The notes: a model not told the origin generated them from the sequence alone. A stretch of 64,000 nucleotides of DNA from Argentina anserina (GCF_933775445.1 NC_065875.1:12723001-12787000); one strand, 5' to 3'; positions 36,355 through 48,582 are shown, numbered from the stretch's first letter. A program made the numbers and translations.

Positions 36355-38490
36355 ATATATAATTGCATCCCAGTTAAGTAGTAGGGAAAGTGGGTTGCTA
36401 CCTAAACTTGAAAAGAGTAAAAGCTAAGTTTAGAATGTGTGGACAGCTTCGGAACATGAACTTGAAGTGCAGATTTTTACTACTGGTATCTCTTCAATTG
36501 TAGTTTAACTGCTTGTATATATCAAATATTTTTGCTTCAACGTTTTTGCATATTTTCGCATTTCTTGTGTCTTTAATTGGATTTACTCTTGGTAGTATGA
36601 AATTGAAGATGTTAAAAAATATAGTCCGATGCCCTGGTTCTATGGTTTCAGACTCGATGAAGATTGAGACCCAAGAATGATTGATTTTTTTTCCCCTGAG
36701 AATGAATAGATTAAGAACTGCAGCTTTCTTGAATATGAGTGAAAATTGAAGAGTCTTACTCACTAATTGACTTGCTAACAGTCCTAGCTGACTTACTAGT
36801 TACCACAATAGCAGTGCAACCATAGTTTCTAACAACTTATGAGGTAAGCTCGGTCATAATTATGAATACCATACTGTAACTTTCCCTAGCTGCAAGTTTG
36901 GATATAAGAGCATGAACTCTGAGCAGGGCGTGCCCTTAGTAGAGACATCTACAATGTGCTTACACTGGGAATCTGCTCCTAAGTGCCTTGTCTGCTTCAG
37001 TTAAGCATAGCCTGCCTTCATACTTATTAACAGAAGCTTAGAGATCAGGAAATTAGAGTCTTGGAAGGTTAACGTGTTTATGTTTTACGAATCATGCCAG
37101 ACAAAGTTAACACGAGACAGTAATGGATGAACCATAAATATTGAAAGCACCTTCTATTCTTGAAGCTGCCGGTATAGGGTCATGCTATTGTCTATATTAT
37201 GATTATTATCAGCGATTGTGCTTCTACTGTCATCTCCACACTAATTTCCGCCTCTTTCTCTTTGGAGAGAGGAAATAGTTATTATCTTGTGGCTGCCTGA
37301 ACAACTGTTTTAATCGTGTTTTCATTAGTGATATTACAGTTATTACTGATATAGATTATAGTAGTAATAGTACTCTGATCCTTTGCACATTTTGAGTTGT
37401 TTCTCTATCGTATATCCATCAGTCTCTTCTTGATTATGGACCTTGAGGTTGAGTTTAAGATAAATTAAAAGATGACAAGTTTGATAGACAAGTTGGTGGC
37501 CATCTAACAGGTGTAATACCCTCCGTGTCATACTCAGCTGCCCTCATCTCTTGAAAATGGAAACTTGATTCTACATTGAAACTTAAATAGCAGTTCTAAT
37601 TGAAGATATATCTTAGTGTGACCATGTACGGGGCTTTGCTAATGTTATTTGACGCTTTGACCTGCTAGTCTAACACTTCTTAGTTTATGTCACACACATT
37701 AAACTGTGTGTACGTATTGATTGCCCATATCAAACATATATAGCAAAATACCATATGAATTAAATGTTTAGATGCTCCTAACTTGCAGGGATGATGAGAA
37801 GATGATTTAATATGGTGTGGAGCTTAGCTGGAAAACTTACAGTACCCCTTGATGATGCTTTCTTGAATTTGATTGCAGCAGTGCCTCATTAAGTATTCCT
37901 CAGTATAGTTGCCAGATAAGGTTGAGAAGGAAAACCCCTGCAGAAAGGATATACATAATGCAGACATCTTCCTTGTGGTCTCTATACAAATAACCTATAC
38001 ATGGAGGAACTTACATTTGTTCCTTCCTTAGTGATTCATCTTCATGAATTCATCCGAAGTGATATATGCATCTGACACTGAAACCATGAATGTGGGAAAT
38101 GGAACAGATATAGAATTCATTGAACCGGATTCAAACTAGGAATCCAACAATTAACATTTACTGAATTACTGTCCTCCCATTCCCCTTACTAGCCACATTC
38201 TGGAAAGCTCTGATCGCTTTCACTAGAGCGAGTCGTCTTCAGAACTAGCTCAATCTCTTTCGCTGCTTCTTCTACCCCTCCATGTTTTTCAAAACTACAG
38301 AGGATATTGGCGGTTCGACTCGCCCCGAAACTAAAAATTTGTTTGGAGTCAACCCCAAAAATAAAGATGGGCTTGGGCTCGGGTCATGGAAAACCCACTA
38401 CCAAGCCCGTTTGGGTAGGAGGTTTCATTACAAAGTCGTTTACTACAAGTCGGAAAACAAATTAGTCTCAGTGAAATTCTTCTACTTTTG
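36355..38490 (+). repeat. Segmental duplication copy A: 5' flank of the TNL gene
   Basis: Collinear with 44055-44338 plus 48583-50860. Shared landmarks in order: ATTGCATCCCAG near the start, ACAGCTTCGGAACATGAACTT, CAGACTCGATGAAGATTGAG, GAGCAGGGCGTGCCCTTAGTA, CTTCAGAACTAG, GGGCTCGGGTC, CCCACTACCAAGCCCGTTTG and finally CAAATTNNNGTCTCAGTGAAATTCT-type sequence just before each 5' leader. The copy ends about 120 bases upstream of the TNL ATG. It contains TGGGCT/AGCCCA motifs at about 38368-38416, typical of housekeeping promoters. Confidence 0.8.
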
Positions 38491-38611
38491 CAGTTTGCTT
38501 TCATCATCGCTGAGTTGAGAACCCAAAGAACTCTGCTTCTTTCTCCTCCTTCTCCAAACAGGGAGAAACTCTTTCAAAGTATCTCTCCTTCTAATCATCT
38601 CACAGCTTTCT

Positions 38612-41600
38612 ATGGTGATCATCGAACAACTCTCTCCTTCTTCCATCCATCCATGGAATTACCATGTCTTTTTGAGTTTTAGAGGTGAGGATACCCGCTT
38701 CAATTTCACAGGCCATCTGTACGCCGCTTTGCGTCAGAAGGGAATCAGCACCTTCATGGATGACCAGCTCATACGAGGAGAAGAGATATCACAAGCGCTT
38801 CTCCAGGCGATTGAGCAGTCCAAGATCTCAATCATTGTGTTCTCTAAAGACTATGCGTCCTCCAAGTGGTGCTTGGATGAACTTGTCAAGATTCTTGACT
38901 GCAAGGAATCAAGTCAGCAAGTCGTTCTGCCAGTGTTCTACAAAGTCGAACCATCGGATGTACGAAATCACAGAGGCAGCTTTGGGGAGGCACTTGCTAA
39001 CCTGGAACGCAAATTTAATGGCGACAAGGTGCAGAAATGGAAAAGTGTTCTTAATGAAGCGGCAAGTTTGTCAGGGTGGACTCTCTCAGAGTAATTTTCT
39101 TTCCACTAATCACTAATGGAATTAAGTTTACGTTTTCAGCTTCAAGTTTTTCTTCTTTTTTTTTTTTTTTAAATTTATTTACCGTTTTGACAATAGCTCA
39201 ATTAGTCCTGGTATATTATCAAGTTATAAAATTATACAAATGAAAGTACCATTGTCAATGAAATATACAATTGAATTCTAACAAGATAATATCTAACAAC
39301 TCCGTGGTAAGCTGTCTCTACTATGACTTTATCCTCTACAACGCAGTATATGTTGTAGAGGATAAATGTGTTTGAGACTTTGACCGTAAATATTAATGTC
39401 TTTTTGTGTTCTCTATTAAATTAATGTGGTGTATTCTAAATGTCCAGGAAACACTCTGAATCCAATGTCATTCAGGAGATCGTTCAAACGATTTCAAAGC
39501 AACTTATAAACTTCACAGATTTGGATGTGGCCAAGTACCCAGTAGGAATAGAACCTCGTGTGCAAGAGATCCGTAAGCTTTTAGATGTGGAGGGAAGAGA
39601 TGTTCATATGGTAGGGATATGGGGGGCTGGTGGAATTGGTAAGACGACAATTGCAAGAGCTCTCTATAACTCAATTGCTCATAAATTTGATGGGAGTTGT
39701 TTTTTAGAAAATGTTAGAGAAAATTCAGAGGGTGTTGGAGGCATCGTTAAACTACAAAGGATACTTCTTCACGAGATTCTAAGGGGAACAGAATTGGAGG
39801 TGGCCAGTGTAGCTAGAGGAACCACTGTGATCAAGGAAAGGTTACGAAACAAACGAGTTCTCTTGGTTCTTGATGACGTGAATGACACGGATCAGTTAGA
39901 TAGGTTAGCTGGTCAATGTAGTTGGTTTGGTAAGGGTAGTGCAATCATTGTAACAACAAGGGATAAAAAATTGCTGAGAGTTCATGGAGTTGATCTGATA
40001 CACGAGGTTCAAGAATTGGCTGATGAAGAAGCTCTCAAGCTTTTTAGTATGTATGCATTTGGAGGAAGTCAACTCAGGGATGGTTATGCAGAACTCACAA
40101 GACGTGCATTACGGTATGCTCAAGGCTTACCATTAGCTTTGACCGTTTTAGGTTCTTCTCTGTGCAATGAAGAAGTAGAGGTATGGGAAGCTGCATTAGA
40201 TGGTTTCAAAAGCAATAAAATTGAAGATGTTTTGAAAATAAGTTACGATGGATTGGATGAGAGAGTGAAGAAAGCTTTTCTTGACATTGCATGTTTTTTT
40301 AAAGGTGAAGATAGAACACATGTAGTAAATATACTAGAAGCTTGTGACAACAAACGGTATGATATTGATGTTCTCATTGGAAAGGCCCTCATCAGTATTA
40401 GATCCGATGGTGTGATTTGGATGCATGACTTGCTAGAAGAAATGGGTAGAGATATAGTTCAAGAACAGTCACCTGATGACCCTAGAAAGCGTAGCAGGTT
40501 GTGGTTTCATGAAGATGTTTTCCGTGTTTTAACAGAGAATATTGTAAGTGCATATCTGAATTCACCTTTAATTATTTTTGCTTAAATTGTAAGTAGTTAT
40601 GAAATTTAATTATCTAGAGGAGGTGTTTGGTGTGTTGACACTGTTGCATTCTCGTACCAGGGAACAACCGATGTCATAGGCATCAAGATGAATCTGCCTG
40701 AAGATTCAGATGCGATATGCTTCAGTGGTACCACTTTCTCCAACATGCCAAATCTTAGAATGTTCATATACCGTGCTGGACGCCATTATGGAAATTTTGA
40801 TAATCTGCCAAATAGCTTGAGGGTAGTTGATTGGCCTGGCTGTCAACTACAATTTTCGTCATCCAATATAATTCCAAGAGAAGTTGCTGTATTCAATATG
40901 CCTGGTAGTGCCATCAGAGTGATGGGAAATGGATCCAAGGTAGGTTTCTTCAAATACTGTCATCTTGTATTTATTTTATTTTATTTTTTGGTCTGTTATT
41001 CATGTTTCAAATGTAAAGCAATAGCATATGTGTGGTTTCTAGTTGATTCATTTATCGTATGTTCGTGCATCTCAAACATTTTCTTGTGTCTTGCAGCGTC
41101 TCACAAATCTGACGTCAATAAATTTGAAAGATTGCCAATACCTTATAGAAGTCTCGGACTTATCCCAATGCCCAAATTTGCAACGTTTGGATCTAGATAA
41201 GTGTAAAAATCTGGTTAAAGTGCATCCCACTGTGGGATTCCTTGATAATCTTACTCATTTGAGTCTTCGGGGCTGCTCTAAGCTTCAGAGATTTCCAACA
41301 GAAGTGAGTTGGAGATCCATGACGGAACTTCTGGCTTCCGATTGTGGAAGGCTTCAGAATTTCATAATTCATGCGGGGAAGATGGAGTGCATTAAAAAAA
41401 TACAGCTACTAGGAAGTGGGATAAAAAAGCTGCATTCATGGATTGGATGTTGCGCTACCTTGGAATTTTTAAGTTTGTCTAAAACTTCAATCGAAAAACT
41501 GCCCTCAACGATGAAACGCCTTACTTCTTTAAGACAACTGTACCTGTCTGGCACTCCCCTTAAAGAATTGCCTTCATGGATTGGGAAGCTCACTTCCTTG

Positions 41601-43589
41601 GTGGAATTGTACGTGGTTAAAACTCTTATTGAAGAACTTCCTTCATCAATTCAGTATCTTACATCCTTGACACAACTGTTGCTGTGTAATACTCCCCTAA
41701 AAGAATTGCCTTCAGGGATTGGGTGTCTCACTTCCTTGGTGGAATTGGACGCATCAGGAACTCATATAGAAGAATTGCCTTCATCAATTGAACATCTTAC
41801 TTCTTTATGTTTTCTGAAGCTATCCCAAACTCGCATTGAAGTATTGCCTTCATGGATTGGGTATCTCACTTCATTGGAGATATTGTACGCGTATGAAACT
41901 GATATCAAAAGATTGCCTTCATCGATTGGGTGTCTCACTTCCTTGGAGGAGTTGAATGTGTCAAAAACTCGCTTAAAAAGAACTGCCTTCATCCATCGGT
42001 AATCTCACTTCCTTGAAGGAATTGGATGCTTCTGGTTCTCTTATTGAAGAACTGCCTTTCTCAATTGGAGATCTCATTCGCCTTACAAAGTTAAACCTAG
42101 AAGGATGTGCAAACCTTACAAACGTGCCGCACAGTGTTTATGGAGGGCTGCAAGGTCTTCAAGAACTGGTTCTCTCTTGTTGCCCTAAGCTAGTTACATT
42201 TCCAAGTAGGGCGAGGGCATTGGTTTCACCAAGTGCAGAATCACTTCCTCTGATGCTTTCAACCAATTCAAACAGTGGGCATGATCGTCCTGGTTCGTCA
42301 TTGTTTCCCAAGCTACGAAATCTACAATTTGAAGAATGCAAATTATCATCAGTCTCTGATCTCCTAACGAATCTTGATTGTGTGTCCACATTAGAGACAC
42401 TCAATCTTTCACGAATCAGCTTTGATAGTCTTCTGCGCATCAGAAAATTTCATAGGTTGAAATCTCTTGATTTGGGTGGTTGTCAGCTTCGAGACATTCC
42501 AGAACTTCCACCAGAGATAGAACATATAAACCTGGATGATTGCGTATGGTTGGAGAGTTTTTCGAAACTGTCAAATATACTGCAACAGACAGACACTCCC
42601 GCAAGTCTTGGCAGGATGCACTTGTCTAATTGTCGTAGACTGGTAGAGAGTATTGGCATAGACATGGTGTCAAAGATGGCAAAAGCATTACTGAACCAGG
42701 TTTTGCATCTCTATCTATACAGTATATACTTGTGCCTCTGTGCGTTATATCAATCACTGATAATAAAAATAATTAGCATAGCATGTATCTCTTGCAGCTG
42801 GTGTCTGACGGCTTAACTAATTGGTATGTGGATGACTATAATATTATACTTCCAAGTCTCCCAGGAATTGAAGTTCCAAAGTGGTTTGATTCGAGTAAGG
42901 TGGAGACAAGTGTGCTTCCTGGTCATAAAACTAAGTATGATATATGTGAACTTTTGATCAAAATCCCTAGGACTTTGAAGGGCAAAAGAATAGGATTGGT
43001 TGTCTGTGTAATTTTTGAAATTACTGAAAACTACTCTCCTGGTTCTTGTGGTTGTACCACGACGGTTGTGATTAATAAAACAGAAGAGTATGGTGGCACA
43101 GATGAAAGCGATTTTAATTCTAGTGGGACCAAGTTATCAGCTCAAGAAAATGTGTGTGTGTCATTCACATGTATTGATTTCAAGGAGATAAAGGTAGTGG
43201 ATCATGAAGTTCGAGTGATTTTCCACAAGAATTCATGGAATCCCTATAATTTGAAGCACCCGGGGTTGCTTCTTAAAAGTTTTGGGGTGCACCTGACTAC
43301 TATTGAGGAGACTGATGATGATCATACAAGTGATGAAGAGTTGTCACTGGCAAGATATTCGCCGAGGAATACCAGCAGCTCTGATTTTGACAACGAAGAA
43401 GGGGCAGCTGTAGCATCAATTGTATCAGATGACAGCAATTCCAGGGAAGTACACGATGATCATCATGATGGGGAAGAAGAACAAGAACCTCATCTTCCAA
43501 CAAATAGATTGGAAGACTTGGCTAGACAAACAAATATAGGAAGAGCAGTATCAGCATTTCTGAGGTGCTTTGGAATTACTTGCTTGTGA
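38612..43589 (+). CDS. TIR-NBS-LRR disease-resistance gene, frameshifted in the LRRs
   Basis: Exons 38612-39090 (TIR), 39448-40543 (NB-ARC), 40661-40939, 41097-42699 (LRR) and 42798-43589 (post-LRR), all GT..AG. TIR: YHVFLSFRGEDTR start. NB-ARC motifs are intact: P-loop GAGGIGKTT (about 219-227), kinase-2 LLVLDDV (298-304), TTRD (329-332), GLPLAL (386-391), MHDLL (485-489). Exon 4 has at least ten very regular LRRs of about 23 residues. One extra A in the A5 run at 41975-41979 shifts the frame, giving a stop at 42002 and a predicted protein of about 919 residues. Beyond it the original frame stays open to 43589 and encodes more LRRs, a PGIEVPKWF post-LRR (C-JID) domain and an acidic tail; unbroken length would be about 1415. 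Such receptors sense pathogen effectors in the cytosol or nucleus and signal through TIR NADase activity. Recent pseudogene, truncated allele or assembly error are all possible. Confidence 0.9.
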
Positions 43590-44054
43590 TCTTGGTCAAG
43601 CACAAGGTGGAACTAGCCTCCCTAGCCAGATAGCATCAAATACAAATCGAGGCCCTGAAGAACACTACGATGGTAAATAATCGCATTTCAGGTCACATGG
43701 ATAAACTCTTAATCTGTTATAATTTTTCACTGACGGGGTTTTTTCATGCAAAAAATAGCTTTTCTTTTGCTGAAGTCTATCTTGAGGGATGGCGCTTGAT
43801 GGTGAGGGGCAGAGGCACCAATTAATCTGGAACCAGGTGATGGTCAATTCTGGATCAATCAGCATAAAGAAGGTTGGGTTTGTTCTTCATTATCAGTTCC
43901 TGTTTCCTCATTGTTTGCCGGTATTTAGCGCCCTCTGTTTATCAGGAGTCAGGTGTGACAGGGATATAATGTTACATGTCTTCAAGCACTGATAGGTTAA
44001 TTATAAACAAGGCATGATACATATATATTATCCTAGCATTATTAATTAAATAAA

Positions 44055-44338
44055 ATGCATATGATTGCATCCCAGCTAAAGTTGGGAAAGTGGGTTGCTG
44101 CCTAAACTTAAAAAGAGTAAAAGTTAACTTTAGAATCTGTCGACAGCTTCGGAACATGAACTTAGAGTTCAAATTTTTACTGCCGGTATCTCTTCAATTG
44201 TATTTTAATTGCACATAATGTCAAATATTTCTGCTTTAATGTTTTCGCATATGTTCGCCTTTTTTTTTTTATAATTGGATTTACTCTGGTAGTATAGAAT
44301 CGAAGATGTTGAAATATTTAGTCCAATACTCTGGTTCT
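44055..44338 (+). repeat. Segmental duplication copy B, left part
   Basis: Matches 36355-36641 of copy A, from ATTGCATCCCAG through AGTCCAATACTCTGGTTCT. It is cut exactly at the Copia insertion, where copy A continues without interruption. Confidence 0.8.
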
Positions 44339-44500
44339 AGTTGAATTGAACAGATTATTGCTTGATGATTCATTTACAGATTACACTTCATTATATAGGC
44401 TAATTCTAGCACTATTCTACCTACTAATTTCCACTAATTTCCACCAACTATTCCACTAATTTCCACTAACTCCAACCACTAATTTCCACTAACTCCAACA
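44339..44500 (-). repeat. Copia 3' LTR (162 bp)
   Basis: On the coding strand it begins TGTTGGAG and ends CAATTCAACT, thus TG..CT rather than TG..CA. It contains tandem AATTTCCACTAACTCCAAC-type units on the plus strand and lacks one unit present in the other LTR. Confidence 0.9.
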
Positions 44501-44512
44501 CTCTCCCTCAAG
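44501..44512 (-). other. Copia polypurine tract
   Basis: CTTGAGGGAGAG on the minus strand directly precedes the TG of the 3' LTR, the expected primer for plus-strand synthesis. The pol stop codon (44510-44508) lies inside it. Confidence 0.85.
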
Positions 44513-47500
44513 TTGGTGCATACATATCAACCATGCCCAACTTGCTAAGTGAATCATAAAAGGCATTTTTAGACACTCCTTTTGTAAGCATATCGGCAAG
44601 TTGCTCTTCTGTAGAAACAAAAGGAAAACTGATGATCTTCGCGTCTAGCTTCTCTTTTATAAAATGACGATGAACCTCCACATGTTTCGTACGATCATGT
44701 TGCACCGGATTATGGGAGATATCAATGGCTGCCTTGTTGTCACAGTACAGCTGCATAGCACATTCAGGCTTAATACCCAAATCTTGTAGCAAACTTCTAA
44801 GCCATAACAATTCGCACACTCCCTGAGCCATACCTCTGTATTCTGCTTCAGCACTAGATCGTGCTACCACATTTTGTTTCTTACTCTTCCATGTAACAAG
44901 ATTACCTCCAACAAAGGTAAAATACCCTGATGTGGATCTTTGATCTGTAATATTTCTAGCCCAGTTTGCATCTGTGAAGCCACAAATCTCGAGGATATTG
45001 TTGTGATTAGAAAACATTACTCCTCTCCCTGGAGCTGACTTCAAGTACCTTAAAATCCTCACAACAGCATCCATGTGATCCACACTCGGATTATGCATAA
45101 ACTGACTCACTATACTTACTGCATACGCAACATCTGGTCTGGTATGTGACAAATAAATCAGGCGTCCAACTAGCCTCTGATAACGAGTTTTGTCAGTGAG
45201 CACTTGATCTGGGTACTCTGCTAACCGATGGTTTTGCTCAATAGGAGTATCAATTGAAGTGCAATCTAACATACCTGTCTCCGTTAGTAGATCAAGGATG
45301 TACTTCCTCTGACACAGATAGATACCATCACTTCCCCGGGCTACCTCAATTCCTAAGAAGTACTCGAGTGTACCTAGGTCCTTCATTTCAAACTCTGTGG
45401 CAAGCTGTTTTTGTAATCTGTCCACCTCAATAGTATCATTACCAGTAACTACCATATCGTCAACATATATGATTAGAGTTGTTACCTTCTCTTGTTGGTG
45501 TTTGAGAAACAATGTGTGGTCTGAATTACTCTGCATGTAGCCAATTTTCCTCATGAATTGTGAGAATCTTCCAAACCAAGCACGAGGTGACTGTTTAAGA
45601 CCATACAAATACTTTCTTAATCTGCATATAGAGTTACTTGGAGAAGTGGCCACATATCCAGGTGGAAGATCCATGTATACTTCCTCTGTTAGTTCTCCAT
45701 GAAGGAATGCATTCTTAACAATAAACTGCCTAAGTGGCCAGTTCAAGTTAGCAGCGATAGAGAGCAATACCCGGATAGTGTTTATCTTTGCATCAGGTGC
45801 AAATGTCTCATCATAGTCTATGCCATATGTCTGGGTGAACCCCTTTGCTACTAGGCATGCTTTATACCGGCTTACTGACCCATCTGGATTGTGTTTCACT
45901 GTAAACACCCATCGACATCCTACAGTCTTCTTGCCATATGGTGGAGGTACAAGCTCCCAAGTATTGTTCTTTTGTAATGCTTCCATCTCTTCCTCCATTG
46001 CTTTCCTCCATTTTGGATCTCCCAATGCATCCTGCACTTTGTTAGGTACTGATACAGTAGATATTTGATTCACGAATGACTCATATGACTTAGATAATCT
46101 TTTGGTAGATATAAAATTGGCCACCGGATACTTGGCTTTAGTCTGAAGGGTAGGTTCATATTTTTTTGTGAGTTGACCTCGAGTAGACCTATTTGGCAAA
46201 ACATATTGTCTACTATTAGCCTCAATAGAATGACTAACCTCAGATGAGTGATATTCTGTACCAGGAGAGCTTTGGTCAGGGGTATAAACAGTAGTACGGG
46301 ATACATGTGGGGCAGTTGTGTTGTCAGCTTCTAGTGCCTGAATCTCTTGAGTGACGACCTCTGGTGGTGCCTGTGTGGCTGACACCTTGGTAATCTCAAC
46401 AGAACTTGTTACCATATCGACTGGCTCATTTGTCTCCCCCTCTCCATGATACAACTCTTCAAAATAGGAATTCCCCCCTGAAGAGCAGTATCAGAAGAGG
46501 AAAAGTAACTCATGTCCTCAAAAAAGGTAACATCCATAGTGACATAGTACTTCCGAGTAGGAGGATGATAGCACCGGTACCCTTTCTGATGTCCTCCGTA
46601 TCCAACAAACACACATTTAACTGCCCGGGCATCCAACTTAGAACGCTGATGTTGTGGAAGATGAACAAAAGCGACACAACCGAAAACACGGGCAGGAAGA
46701 TTATGAAAAGAAGGTAATGAGACATGAGATGCAAGCACCTCATAGGGAACTTTCCCTTGAAGAACACGAGATGGAAGACAATTAATGAGGTGGGCGAAAG
46801 TAATGACAGCATCACCCCAAAGGTATTTAGGCATGTGGGCACTAAAAAGAATACATCGAGCCATATCAAGTAAATGACGATTTTTTCTTTCAGAAACCCC
46901 ATTTTGCTCAGGTGTGTAAGGACACGTTGTTTGATGAACAATTCCGTGTGTGTTAAAGAACTCCTGAAAGACATGATTCACATATTCCCCCCCCCCCCAT
47001 TATCAGAACGAAGAACTCGAATGGTGGCATTATATTGGGTTTGGACAGAGACATGGAAGGTACGAAAAGCTGGAAAAACTTCATCTTTATTTTTAAGAAG
47101 AATAATCTATGAAAGACGTGTGCACTCATCAATGAATGACACAAAATAACGCATGCTTGAGACAGTAGATTCTTTAGAAGGTTCCCAAACATCAGAATGA
47201 ATTAATTCAAAAGGAAGAAAACTTTTAGTTGAAATACTAGGGAAATAAGTTGATCGATGACTCTTACCCAAAACACATGTCTCACAACATAAACAAGACT
47301 CGTCCACATTAATAAACAAAGTGGGCATGGATTTTTTCATAACACTAAAAGATGGATGCCCTAAGCGACGATGCCATAACCAAATTTCACTTAGCTTGTC
47401 AGAAGTGGAGAGTAACGCGGTCCGAGACTGCCCCCCTGGTTTTTTCCCTGCGTACGTCAGATCCAGATGAAACAACCGGCCCCGCAAATACCCCCGACTA

Positions 47501-47832
47501 ATTACTTGTCCGGTGAGAAAATCCTGAAATATCACATACATAGGAAAAAATGTCACAGAGCACTGAGCGTCAGCGTTCAGTTGGGGAACAGATATCAAAT
47601 GATGAGATAGAGCAGGTACATAGAGTACATTGTGAAGCTCTATGGTAGGAGTAATACGAACAGACCCTGTCCCCACCACGGGAAATGGCTTACCATTAGC
47701 ATTAGTAACATAGGGTACGGGTGGAGGAGATAATATGGTAAAATAAGATTTGTCATAAGTCATATAATCAGATGCACCAGAATCAATAATCCATGTATCA
47801 GAACTACCAGAGTGAGAAATATTGAAAGCCAT
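44508..47832 (-). pseudogene. Copia polyprotein (protease-integrase-RT-RNase H), disrupted
   Basis: Minus-strand reading in three segments. 47832-47107 holds the aspartic protease site (DSGAS, residues 17-21), the pre-integrase finger (WHRRLGHPS..CLCCETC) and the start of the integrase. An in-frame TAG at 47109-47107 ends it. The frame then shifts at a 12-C run (46987-46998). 46981-46409 carries the rest of the integrase (PEQNGVSERKN). A second shift lies at a C6 run (46473-46478). 46454-44508 holds reverse transcriptase (YGLKQSPRAWF, YVDDMVV) and RNase H (SAEAEYRGMA, DNKAAIDIS). In RT motif A the catalytic Asp of the usual LDVKNAF is replaced: the copy reads FIVKNAF. No gag is encoded. Loss of function is therefore multiple. 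Confidence 0.92.
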
Positions 47833-48384
47833 ACCAATTAAAAAAGAATATGTCTTTGGTGCACTTGCACTGACGGTGAGGATGCACAGACAAAGAAAAA
47901 GACGACTGATTCTTGCCGGACCGGGTCGGGTCGGGTGAACCGGGTCGGATCGGCGAACCGGGTCGGGTTACACGCAGTCTGGGCTGGGCTGTGCGGGGTT
48001 GCAGTTTGGGCCGGGGCGGTTTTTGGGCCGGGCCGGGGCGAGCTGTAACCGGGTCGGTGCAGAGAGACCGATCTGGGAAATGCTTCGGCGACGAGCAGCG
48101 ACTGAGGAATTCCGGCGAGGAGCGGTGAGCAGCGGCGAGGAGCAGGGAGCAGCGGCGAGGAGCGGGGGGCTGCGGCGAGTCGAGTGCGAACCGGAGGTCG
48201 TCGGGTTTGCCTGGCGTCGGAGGAGCAAGGCGACTCGTGAGGGAGCCGGACGGGAAGAGCGTCAGAGGGCACAGGGAAGGAAGCCGGAAAAGCCGAAAAA
48301 CCGGTGAGGCAGCGGGTGGGTTGAAGGCAGAACCCGGCCGGAAAAAAACGGGAAAAAATCCCAGAAAAAGAAACAGAGCTCGAA
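47833..48384 (-). other. GC-rich leader of the Copia element where gag is expected
   Basis: Strongly GC-rich, with tandem GGGTCGG/CCGG words at about 47915-48060 and GGCGAGGAGC(A/G)G repeats at about 48110-48180. The open frames in it give only Pro/Arg/Ala-rich low-complexity peptides on either strand; no gag helix or CCHC knuckle is present. It could be an expanded untranslated leader or captured host DNA. Confidence 0.5.
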
Positions 48385-48397
48385 GGCTATGATACCA
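48385..48397 (-). other. Copia primer-binding site
   Basis: TGGTATCATAGCC on the minus strand, directly after the CAATTCAACT end of the 5' LTR with no spacer. It matches the initiator-Met tRNA primer type with one or two changes. Confidence 0.85.
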
Positions 48398-48582
48398 AGT
48401 TGAATTGAACAGATTATTGCTTGATGATTCATTTACAGATTACACTTCATTATATAGGCTAATTCTAGCACTATTCTACCTACTAATTTCCAATAATTTC
48501 CACTAACTCCAACCACTAATTTCCACTAACTCCAACCACTAATTTCCACCAACTATTCCACTAATTTCCACTAACTCCAACA
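48398..48582 (-). repeat. Copia 5' LTR (185 bp)
   Basis: Same ends as the 3' LTR (TGTTGGAG..CAATTCAACT). It has one additional 23-bp tandem unit and a few substitutions. A TATATAAT box lies at about 48449-48456 on the coding strand. Confidence 0.9.

Larger units (their letters stand above)
44339..48582 (-). mobile_element. Copia LTR retrotransposon, gag-less, short LTRs, 4.24 kb
   Basis: Flanked by a 5-bp target-site duplication GTTCT (44334-44338 and 48583-48587); the empty site, with one GTTCT, is preserved in copy A near 36637. LTRs are 162 bp (44339-44500) and 185 bp (48398-48582). The primer-binding site (48385-48397) and polypurine tract (44501-44512) place the reading direction on the minus strand. 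Domain order protease, integrase, reverse transcriptase, RNase H is Copia. No gag or zinc knuckle lies between the primer-binding site and the protease; a GC-rich, GGGTCGG-repeated stretch of about 550 bp is there instead. The coding region is broken, so the copy could move only with proteins from another element. Confidence 0.95.

Noticed and set aside
42159..42440. 93-codon minus-strand frame
   Set aside because: Antisense of TNL exon 4.
47838..48272. 144-codon minus-strand frame before the Copia protease, considered as gag
   Set aside because: Pro/Arg/Ala low complexity, no capsid or CCHC motif, not joined to the protease frame by any evident readthrough.
44339..48582. Integrated virus
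   Set aside because: Standard Copia retrotransposon structure with target-site duplication; no envelope or movement gene.
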